A stretch of DNA of 28,442 nucleotides, from positions 1-28,442 of the forward strand of contig JACMKH010000342.1 in assembly GCA_014380205.1 (NCBI GenBank). The letters are read 5' to 3'. Source of the stretch: Sphingomonadaceae bacterium. GTDB taxonomy: Bacteria; Pseudomonadota; Alphaproteobacteria; Sphingomonadales; Sphingomonadaceae. Below are positions 16,359-22,771 of this stretch, piece by piece (position 1 is the stretch's first letter; the number at the start of each line of letters is the position of its first letter). A program made the translations under genes and the position numbers. The notes below the pieces were generated by a model, which searched no databases, was not told the origin of the DNA, and saw only the letters and a program-made list of their open reading frames with translations.

Positions 16359-18746
16359 TCAGATCACGATGAAGTCGTTGGCGTCGAGGCTGGGATCGCC
16401 GCCGAGCGTGGCGATGAGCACCTTTGCCCCGCCGCCACTGCCGTCGGCGTCGAAGTAGAGCTTGCCCTTGATCGCGTCGTAGATGATGCGGTCGTTGGCG
16501 TCGCCCGCCTGCGTGCCAATGACGAAGGCGCTGGGACTGAGCGCGCCCGCGGGCAACCCGAACACGCCGCCGTCGAGCGCGATCTCGTCGATGCCGCTCT
16601 CGAAATCGATGATCTTGTCCTTGAGCGAGATATCGTCGAGCACGAACTGGTCGGCATCTTCGCCGCCCTTCAGCCGGTCCTTGCCCTGGCCGCCGACTAA
16701 GGTGTCGTTACCGCCGCGCCCGTTGAGCTGGTCGTTCTCGGCGAGGCCCTCGAGCCGGTTGGCGTCATCGTCGCCGGCGAGCTTGTCTCTCAGCGCGGTG
16801 CCGCGCAGATTCTCGATGCTGACATAGACATCGCCGAGAGCCGAGTTGGTGTTGTTGCCCGGCGTCTTGAGATCGGCGATCACCTTGGCCGAGGCGGCGC
16901 TATAGTCGGCGAAGTCGATCGCGCCGCCGCCGTTGAGCGTGTCGGCGTCGCCGCCGCCCTGGAGCGTGTCGCTGCCGCCGCCGCCAGTCAGCGAATCATT
17001 GCCGTTGCCGCCGTCGAGCGAGTCAAAGCCGATGCCGCCGTCGAGCGTGTCGTCCTCGCCCGCGCCCAACATCAGATCGTCGCCTTCGCGGCCGCTCATC
17101 ACGTCGAACCCGGAGCCGCCCTGCAGCGTGTCGTTCGCCGTCGCCCCGGTCAGCGAATCATCGCCGCCCGCGCCGATGATGCTGTCGCCGACGATCGAGG
17201 TCAGCGCGGCGTCGGCGAAGATCGTGTCGTTGCCGAGGCCGCCGAGCAAGATGTCGAAGTTGGTCCCGCCGTCGATGAAGTCGTCACCGTCGCCGCCGTC
17301 GACCGAGTCGTCGCCCGAACCGCCGACGATCGTGTCGGCGCCGCCTGCCGCGACGATCGTGTCGGCACCCGATCCGCCATCGATATTGTCGGCGACGGTT
17401 GAGGTCGGGACGAAACCATTGCCGCCGGCGATCGAATCATTGCCGCCGCCGCCGCGGATCGTCTGGTTGTTGGAACCGCCGACGATCGTGTCGTTGCCGG
17501 CCTGGCCCAGCAGCGTGACGCCGATGAGACTATTGCCGTTTAGCGTCGTAGCGCCGGGGCCGCCGGTGACCACCGATGTAGACAGGAAGTTGGTGCTGAC
17601 ATTGTTGTAATCGGTCGCGTTGACCGTCGCGCCGCGCGGATCCCAGATCGCGGCGAAGATCTCGGTGTTGCCGGCGACATCGTCCATCACCGAAAGGATG
17701 CGGCCGTCGGCGGTGAGGCCGAGCGCGGGCGAGACGCCGTCGGTCACCTGAATCGTGAACTGGCCGCCGTCGCCCACGCCCGCCGCCGTGAAGCGCCGCG
17801 CCTCGACATGCAGATCGGTGTCGTCATCCCAAGAGATCACGAATCCCCCATCGGCGAGCGCGACGACGGCGGGCTCGTTCTGCAAGTCAGCGCCCGAGGC
17901 GGCCGTGAGTACGGCGGTGACCGCCGCGCCGGCGTTGTCGTAGATGCGGTAGAAAATATCGTTGGCGTCGGTCCATGCGACGACGAAGCCGCCCCCCGCT
18001 AGCGAGGCGACCTGGGGCGCGCTGCCGGGCGCCGAGACGTTGACGTTGCTTACGTTCGCTCCGGCGCTCGTCACGATCTTGAACTCGATGCTCGTCGTGC
18101 CAGCGTCGTCCTCCTCATAGGCCGTGACGAAATTGCCATTGGAAAGCACGGCGGAATCGCCATTGCGATCGAAGTCGGCCGTGTTCTGCGCGGCGGCGAA
18201 CTCGGCGCCGAGCACGCCCGCCGAGCTTACCGTTCGTGCATTGATATCGGTGTCCGTCCCGACGTCGTCGGTATAGCTCACGAACGATTGATTGGTGGTC
18301 AGGTTGACCGTGACCTGGGGATTGGCGAGGAAATCGGCGGCGACGTTCTCGAGGGCGAGCGAGGCGCTGTTGATCGAACTGCCCGAAGCGTTGAACCGTT
18401 CCCAAATCACCTCGGTTTGATCGACGGCCGAAATATCGTTGTCGATATACACCATCACCCAGCCGCCGTCGCTGGTCGCGGCGATATCGAAATCCCCCTC
18501 GTCGTCAACCGCGCGGAAGCTGTTGATCTGAAACGCCGTCCCGATCGCGTTGCCCTCGGAGTCATAGAGCTGGCCGACGATGTCGGTGCCGGCGCTTGTG
18601 CCGATCGCGCCGTCGGCCGCCTCGGTCCAGGAGACGAGGATGTTGCCGTTGGAAAGGCCAGTGATGTGCGGGTCGGACTGCGAGCCGGTCGCGGCGCCTC
18701 CGGTGTTGACCTGGAAATTGCCGAGCCATTCGACTGGGGTAGCCAT
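16359..18746 (-). CDS. RTX-7: propeller / RTX calcium-binding protein, short form
   Basis: The product is 795 aa. The ATG at 18746 (MATPVEWLGNF, AGGAGAA upstream) is preferred over the in-frame start at 18809, whose extra 21 codons fall in the repeated spacer. Seven N-terminal repeats are followed by IWDPRGATVNATDY and a short RTX region with SNNQTIRGGGGNDSIAGG. Like RTX-5 it reads IVGQLYDSEGNAIGTAFQIN early and LSPSAFVIGTQAGD late, while the RTX segment around LMLGAGEDDTLDGGIGFDSL matches RTX-6. It ends NDFIVI, with no cysteine and no Sec signal. It is the first gene of the array in the direction of transcription, with divK 283 bp upstream on the same strand. Confidence 0.9.
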   Translation of the reverse strand: MATPVEWLGNFQVNTGGAATGSQSDPHITGLSNGNILVSWTEAADGAIGTSAGTDIVGQLYDSEGNAIGTAFQINSFRAVDDEGDFDIAATSDGGWVMVYIDNDISAVDQTEVIWERFNASGSSINSASLALENVAADFLANPQVTVNLTTNQSFVSYTDDVGTDTDINARTVSSAGVLGAEFAAAQNTADFDRNGDSAVLSNGNFVTAYEEDDAGTTSIEFKIVTSAGANVSNVNVSAPGSAPQVASLAGGGFVVAWTDANDIFYRIYDNAGAAVTAVLTAASGADLQNEPAVVALADGGFVISWDDDTDLHVEARRFTAAGVGDGGQFTIQVTDGVSPALGLTADGRILSVMDDVAGNTEIFAAIWDPRGATVNATDYNNVSTNFLSTSVVTGGPGATTLNGNSLIGVTLLGQAGNDTIVGGSNNQTIRGGGGNDSIAGGNGFVPTSTVADNIDGGSGADTIVAAGGADTIVGGSGDDSVDGGDGDDFIDGGTNFDILLGGLGNDTIFADAALTSIVGDSIIGAGGDDSLTGATANDTLQGGSGFDVMSGREGDDLMLGAGEDDTLDGGIGFDSLDGGNGNDSLTGGGGSDTLQGGGDADTLNGGGAIDFADYSAASAKVIADLKTPGNNTNSALGDVYVSIENLRGTALRDKLAGDDDANRLEGLAENDQLNGRGGNDTLVGGQGKDRLKGGEDADQFVLDDISLKDKIIDFESGIDEIALDGGVFGLPAGALSPSAFVIGTQAGDANDRIIYDAIKGKLYFDADGSGGGAKVLIATLGGDPSLDANDFIVI

Positions 18747-18943
18747 GTGAGATTCTCCTGTGGGTTCGTTCAGAGGGACCGCGGCATCGTCCGCCCGGCG
18801 AGCGGGCACGACAAATCGCCGCGCTTACGCACGGGTATCCTGTCAGCTGAATTCCGATGGATCGCCGCGCGCGCTCTTTACGAGTCGTACCGCGCTACAT
18901 GGCGAGTGGGTCATCTGTCATCTCCCGGCTTCGCGACCCGGGA
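18747..18943. repeat. Repeated upstream region, copy D (before RTX-7)
   Basis: These ~197 bases match copy A closely. Similarity then stops abruptly just past the CCCGGG of the stem-loop element, because here the next sequence is the divK side, not a preceding RTX gene. The break defines one boundary of the duplication unit. Confidence 0.75.
18911..18942 (-). promoter_or_regulatory. Conserved upstream stem-loop element, RTX-7 copy
   Basis: The inner CCCGG/CCGGG stem and GTCGCGAAG loop are intact. The outer pairing is lost because the flanking sequence changes at the end of the repeat. It lies 165-196 bases upstream of the start codon. Confidence 0.45.
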
Positions 18944-18975
18944 CATGGGGCTATTACCCTTGCGACCGGCCGGTT

Positions 18976-18998
18976 ACAAGCCCGAAACAACGGCTTGT
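18976..18998 (-). terminator. Hairpin after divK
   Basis: A perfect 7-bp stem ACAAGCC/GGCTTGT with a 9-nt loop lies 31 bases past the divK stop. There is no T-tract, and it touches the Crp/Fnr-like palindrome. Confidence 0.3.
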
Positions 18999-19013
18999 GT
19001 GATCCACGTCACA
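18998..19013. promoter_or_regulatory. Crp/Fnr-like palindrome between divK and RTX-7
   Basis: This is a perfect TGTGA-N6-TCACA, the Crp consensus half-sites, 252 bases upstream of the RTX-7 start. RTX-3 has a similar site 262 bases upstream, which suggests shared control by a Crp/Fnr-family regulator (inference). Confidence 0.45.
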
Positions 19014-19029
19014 ATTCGGCGCGCCGCGC

Positions 19030-19392
19030 TCACGCCAGCGCGTCGACCTCCTGCATGAAGCGCGCGACCGAGATCGGCTTGGAGACATAGCCCTCGGCGC
19101 CCGCGCCGCGGATGCGCTCCTCGTCGCCCTTCGCGGCGTAGGCGGTGACCGCCATGATCGGGATCATCGCCATCTCGGCGTCGCGCTTGAGCTCCTCGAT
19201 CAGGTCGAGCCCGCTGACGTGCGGCATCTGGATGTCCATGATGATGAGATCGGGCCCGAGCGCACGCGCCCTGCCGACCGCCTCGCGCCCGTCGAGCACG
19301 GGCTCGGCGTGCCAGTCGTGCGCGCGCAGCAGGTCGCAGAACAGCTTGCAGTTGAGTTCGTTGTCCTCGACAACGAGCGCCTTCTTCGCCAT
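19030..19392 (-). CDS. divK: DivK-like single-domain response regulator
   Basis: This 120-aa protein is a stand-alone CheY-like receiver with no output domain. The phosphorylation machinery is present: acidic E9/D10, phosphoacceptor D53 in DLIIMDIQMP, T83 in AVTAYAAKGDEERIR, and K105 in YVSKPIS. The KGDEERIR and SKPISVARF segments and the overall length match DivK, the essential cell-cycle regulator of Caulobacter and relatives, which controls the DivJ/PleC and DivL-CckA kinases. The start has a GAGGG ribosome site 6 bases upstream. It is divergent from the DUF3572 gene with only 37 bp between start codons. In Caulobacter divK is followed by pleD; here RTX-7 follows instead. The assignment is by motif recognition, and a generic CheY-like regulator is the alternative. 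Confidence 0.85.
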   Translation of the reverse strand: MAKKALVVEDNELNCKLFCDLLRAHDWHAEPVLDGREAVGRARALGPDLIIMDIQMPHVSGLDLIEELKRDAEMAMIPIMAVTAYAAKGDEERIRGAGAEGYVSKPISVARFMQEVDALA

Positions 19393-19429
19393 GCGCGACC
19401 CTCACCCCCTGAGCCGACCGACCTACGCC

Positions 19430-19696
19430 ATGACCGATGAGGATACAAACCGCGCGATGGAGGTCGCGCTCGACGCGCTCGGATGGACGCTCGACGATCC
19501 CGCGCGCGCCGAGCGGCTGATCGCGCTCACCGGGCTGACCCCGCTCGATCTGCGGACGCGGATCGAGCAGCCCGCGCTGCTTGGCGCGGTGCTCGGCTTC
19601 CTCGAGGCGCATGAGCCCGATCTCATCGCCTGCGCCGACGCGATCGGGCGCGGCCCCGCCGATCTGGTCGCGGCGAGGCAGGTGCTAACGCCTTGA
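19430..19696 (+). CDS. DUF3572 family protein
   Basis: This is a small acidic 88-aa protein, MTDEDTNRAMEVALDALGWT..., with the helical pattern of the DUF3572 family, known from alphaproteobacteria and without an assigned function. The segment 'ALGFLEAHEPDLIACADAIG'-like (here VLGFLEAHEPDLIACADAIG) and the ending 'A.QVL' are typical. The ATG at 19430 is chosen because the next in-frame ATG upstream (19391) would overlap the divK start; neither has a clear ribosome site. Its stop overlaps the next gene's TTG start in TTGA, so it opens the plus-strand operon. Confidence 0.75.
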   Translation: MTDEDTNRAMEVALDALGWTLDDPARAERLIALTGLTPLDLRTRIEQPALLGAVLGFLEAHEPDLIACADAIGRGPADLVAARQVLTP

Positions 19697-20322
19697 GCCG
19701 ACCGCTGCTGATCTGCGATTGCGACGAGGTGCTGCTCCACATGGTCGGCCATTTCGGCGAGTGGCTCGACGAAGCGCACGGCATCGATTTCGATTTTGAG
19801 AGCGAGGATTATTCGCTCGCGCTCAAGCACCGCGAGACCGGCGCGGCGGTCGCGCGCGACGAGGCCTGGCCGCTGCTCAACGCCTTCTTCGAGACCGAGA
19901 TGGCGCGCCAGACGCCCGTCCCCGGCGCGAGCGAGGCGCTGGTGCGAATCTCGGAGCACGCCGATGTCGTGATCCTCACCAACCTCGAGGATCATTTCGG
20001 CGCGGCGCGGATCGCGCAGCTCGCGGCCTTCGGGATCGATCATCCGGTGCGCACCAACCAGGGGGGCAAGGGCGAGAAGGTAGCCGCGTTGGTCGAGGAG
20101 TTCGCACCCGCCGTCGGGGTGTTCGTCGACGATCTGTGGATCCATCACCGTTCGGTGGCGAAGCGCGCGCCCTCCGTCTGGCGGCTGCAAATGATCGCCG
20201 AGCCGCGCATCGCCGATCGCGTCCCTCCCGCCGAGGACGCGCACGCGCGGATCGACGACTGGCCAGCGGCAGCCGACTGGATTATCGGCAGGTTCACCGA
20301 TGGAGAAGCGCCCGATGACTGA
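19693..20322 (+). CDS. HAD-like hydrolase
   Basis: This 209-aa protein starts at TTG inside the 4-bp overlap TTGA with the preceding stop, a usual sign of translational coupling. HAD-superfamily motifs appear in order: motif I DCDEV (D9, D11), motif II ILTN (T96), lysines in GKGEK (K127/K130) and motif IV FVDD (D146, D147). The family hydrolyses phosphate esters using the first Asp as nucleophile and a bound magnesium ion. The substrate cannot be read from the sequence. The N-terminal cap is short. It ends eight bases past the chosen start of the RidA-family gene, which argues for one transcript. Confidence 0.75.
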   Translation: MSRPLLICDCDEVLLHMVGHFGEWLDEAHGIDFDFESEDYSLALKHRETGAAVARDEAWPLLNAFFETEMARQTPVPGASEALVRISEHADVVILTNLEDHFGAARIAQLAAFGIDHPVRTNQGGKGEKVAALVEEFAPAVGVFVDDLWIHHRSVAKRAPSVWRLQMIAEPRIADRVPPAEDAHARIDDWPAAADWIIGRFTDGEAPDD

Positions 20323-20833
20323 CGAAATCACCGAGACCCAAAGCGCCGAGGACCGGATCGCGACGCTCGGGCTCAGCCTGCCCAAGGCGGCCGCGCCCGT
20401 CGCGGCCTATGTCCCCGCGGTCGAGCACGGCGGGCTCCTCTATCTTTCGGGCCAGCTTCCCTTTGAGAACGGCGAGCTGATGCTCGGCCGGCTCGGCGAG
20501 GACCGCGACATCGCTTACGGCCAGCGCGCCGCGCGCGCCTGCGCGCTGATGCTGCTTGCCCAGATCAAGGGCGCGCTCGGCGATCTCGATCGGGTCGAGC
20601 GGATCGTCCGGCTCGGCGTGTTCGTCAATTCGGACGCCAAGTTCACTGAGCAGGCCAAGGTCGCCAACGGCGCCTCCGAGCTGATGCAGGAGGTGTTCGG
20701 CGAGGCCGGGCGGCACGCGCGCAGCGCGGTCGGCGTGCCCGTGCTGCCGCTCGGCGTCGCGGTCGAGATCGATGCGATCGTCGCAATTCGCGACACCTCG
20801 GCCAACGTGTCGACGCAGGCCAACCCGTTCTGA
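20315..20833 (+). CDS. RidA (YjgF/YER057c/UK114) family protein
   Basis: The product is 172 aa from the ATG at 20315, chosen because GGAGAA lies about 8 bases upstream; an in-frame ATG at 20300 would add five residues. It shows the Rid fold signature: 'GGLLYLSGQLPFENGEL' near the N-terminus, 'RIVRLGVFVNSD' in the middle, and 'ARSAVGVPVLPLGVAVEIDAI' with the conserved Arg (R136) and Glu (E151). RidA proteins hydrolyse reactive enamine/imine intermediates released by PLP enzymes. At about 170 aa it is longer than the ~130-aa archetype, so it belongs to a Rid subfamily of less certain activity. It overlaps the HAD gene by 8 bases, and GDPD follows after 11 bases. Confidence 0.85.
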   Translation: MTDEITETQSAEDRIATLGLSLPKAAAPVAAYVPAVEHGGLLYLSGQLPFENGELMLGRLGEDRDIAYGQRAARACALMLLAQIKGALGDLDRVERIVRLGVFVNSDAKFTEQAKVANGASELMQEVFGEAGRHARSAVGVPVLPLGVAVEIDAIVAIRDTSANVSTQANPF

Positions 20834-20844
20834 CAGTTCCGGCG

Positions 20845-21564
20845 ATGGCGGATCTCGGCTTTCTGACGCGCGCCCCCTTCGCGCATCGCGGACTGCACAG
20901 CGAAACCATCATCGAGAATTCCCGCGCCTCATGGGAGGCGGCCGTCGCGGCCGGGCATGGCATCGAATGCGATGTCGTGGTGAGCGACGACGGCGTCGCG
21001 ATGGTGTTCCACGATTACCGGCTAAAGCGGCTGACGGGAGCGAAGGGCTCGATCGGCGGCAAGAAGGCGGCGGAGCTCGGCGAAACCAAGCTCGCCGGCT
21101 GCGACGAAACCGTGCCGACGCTCGCCGAGATGCTCGCCCTGCTTGACCGTCGCGCGCCTCTGCTGATCGAGATCAAGGTCAGAGGCACGCGGGTCAACAA
21201 GATTTGCCGATCGGTCGCCCAAGCGCTCGCGGACTATGCCGGCGAGGCTGCGGTGATGTCGTTCAACCCCGAGGTGGGCCGTTGGTTCGCGCTCAACGCG
21301 CCCGACGTCGTGCGCGGGCTGGTCGTCAGCGAGCGCGGCGAAGGCAGCGTCATCGAGCGGCTCAAGGGGCCCATGTCGCGCTCGCTCTCGGTGTTTCGCG
21401 CGCGGCCGCATTTCCTCGCCTATGACATTCGCGACCTGCCCTCGGCGTTCGCCGCGCCGCTGCGCGCCGAAGGCATGCCCGTGCTGACCTGGACGGTGCG
21501 CACCCCCGCGCAGGTCGCGACGGCGCGCGACCACGCCGACCAGATCATTTACGAACCGGCATGA
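20845..21564 (+). CDS. Glycerophosphodiester phosphodiesterase family protein
   Basis: This 239-aa cytosolic-type protein has the GDPD active-site pattern in order: AHRG (H14, R15), EN (24-25), ECDV (E41, D43), VFHD (H56) and later LLIEIK. The family cleaves glycerophosphodiesters to glycerol-3-phosphate and an alcohol, using a metal ion held by the glutamates and aspartate. No signal peptide is visible, so it resembles the cytoplasmic UgpQ type. The 'WTVRTPAQVATARDHADQIIYEPA' ending matches the last barrel strand of the family. It overlaps the next gene by ATGA, so the two are probably translated together. Confidence 0.88.
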   Translation: MADLGFLTRAPFAHRGLHSETIIENSRASWEAAVAAGHGIECDVVVSDDGVAMVFHDYRLKRLTGAKGSIGGKKAAELGETKLAGCDETVPTLAEMLALLDRRAPLLIEIKVRGTRVNKICRSVAQALADYAGEAAVMSFNPEVGRWFALNAPDVVRGLVVSERGEGSVIERLKGPMSRSLSVFRARPHFLAYDIRDLPSAFAAPLRAEGMPVLTWTVRTPAQVATARDHADQIIYEPA

Positions 21565-22703
21565 GCGAGGGCGATCCCGAGCCGATCCTCGCGCGGATCG
21601 CTAGCGGCGTCGGCGCGCTCGACGCCGCGCAATGGAATGCGTGCGCTGGCGACGGCAATCCCTTCACGAGCCATGCCTTCCTTTCGATCCTCGAGGATTC
21701 GGGCAGCGTCTCGACGCGGGCGGGATGGCAGCCCGTGCCTATCGCAATGGACGGCGCCGATGGCGAGCTCGCCGCCTGCGCGCCCGCCTACGCCAAGAGC
21801 CACAGCCAGGGCGAATATGTCTTCGACCACGCCTGGGCGGACGCGTGGGAGCGGGCGGGGGGGCGATATTATCCCAAGCTCCAGATTGCCGCCCCATTCA
21901 CGCCCGTGCCGGGACGGCGGCTGCTGACGCGCGATCCGGCGCTCGCCGCGCCGCTGATCGCCGCGATCGAGGCGGTCACGGTCAACAACGGCCTCTCTTC
22001 GGCGCACGCGACCTTCATCGCCCCCGAGGAGGTCGCGGTGTTCGAACGCGCGGGCTGGCTGATCCGCGAGGGCAGCCAGTTCCACTGGACCAACCAGGGC
22101 TATGCGGGCTTCGACGATTTCCTCGCCACGCTCTCGTCGCGCAAGCGCAAGGCGATCCGCAGGGAGCGCAAGCGCGCGCTTGAGGGCCTGACGATCGAGC
22201 ACGTCACGGGCGCGGCGCTGACCGAGGCGCATTGGAACATATTCTGGGAATTCTACCAGGACACCGGCGCGCGCAAATGGGGGCGGCCCTATCTCACGCG
22301 GCGCTTCTTCTCGCTGCTCGGCGAGCGGATGGCGGACCAGACGCTGCTGTTCCTCGCGCATCGCGACGGCCGGCCCATCGCGGGCGCGCTCAACGTCATC
22401 GGCCGCGACGCGCTCTACGGCCGCTACTGGGGATGCGTGGAGGAGGTCCCGTTCCTCCATTTCGAGCTCTGCTACTATCAGGCGATCGAGGCCGCGATCA
22501 CGCGCGGCCTTTCGCGCGTCGAGGCCGGCGCGCAGGGCGCGCACAAGCTCGCGCGCGGCTATCGCCCGGTCGCGACCTGGTCGGCCCATTTCATCCCCGA
22601 TCACGGCTTCAGGCGGGCGGTCGCGGACTATCTTGAGGGCGAGCGCCGGTCGGTCGAACGCGAGATCGCGCTGCTCGACGAAATGGGCCCGTTCCGCAGA
22701 TAG
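21561..22703 (+). CDS. COG3146 / GNAT-like (FemAB-like) protein
   Basis: This 380-aa protein starts in the ATGA overlap with the GDPD stop. Features such as 'NPFTSHAFL' near residue 35, 'SSRKRKAIRRERKRA' in the middle, 'YGRYWGCVEEVPFLHFELCYYQAIEAAI', and 'AGAQGAHKLARGYRPV' with 'HFIPDHGFRRAV' near the end match the COG3146/DUF482 group. That group is annotated as a GNAT-fold, FemAB-like N-acyltransferase and loosely tied to peptidoglycan. No member's reaction is certain to me. There is no signal peptide or membrane segment, so it is cytosolic. It is the last gene of the overlapping run; the S9 peptidase starts 68 bp later. Confidence 0.8.
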   Translation: MSEGDPEPILARIASGVGALDAAQWNACAGDGNPFTSHAFLSILEDSGSVSTRAGWQPVPIAMDGADGELAACAPAYAKSHSQGEYVFDHAWADAWERAGGRYYPKLQIAAPFTPVPGRRLLTRDPALAAPLIAAIEAVTVNNGLSSAHATFIAPEEVAVFERAGWLIREGSQFHWTNQGYAGFDDFLATLSSRKRKAIRRERKRALEGLTIEHVTGAALTEAHWNIFWEFYQDTGARKWGRPYLTRRFFSLLGERMADQTLLFLAHRDGRPIAGALNVIGRDALYGRYWGCVEEVPFLHFELCYYQAIEAAITRGLSRVEAGAQGAHKLARGYRPVATWSAHFIPDHGFRRAVADYLEGERRSVEREIALLDEMGPFRR

Positions 22704-22771
22704 GCGCTCCCCGTCCCGGCGAGGATTGGCTAAGGCGCTCCGCATCGTCACGCGAACCCAAGGCCCGCCCC

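Noticed and set aside
1..18746. Repetitive DNA that could be mistaken for a CRISPR array or minisatellite
   Set aside because: The periodicity is 27 bases (nine codons) within open frames with variable codons. There are no constant-length spacers.
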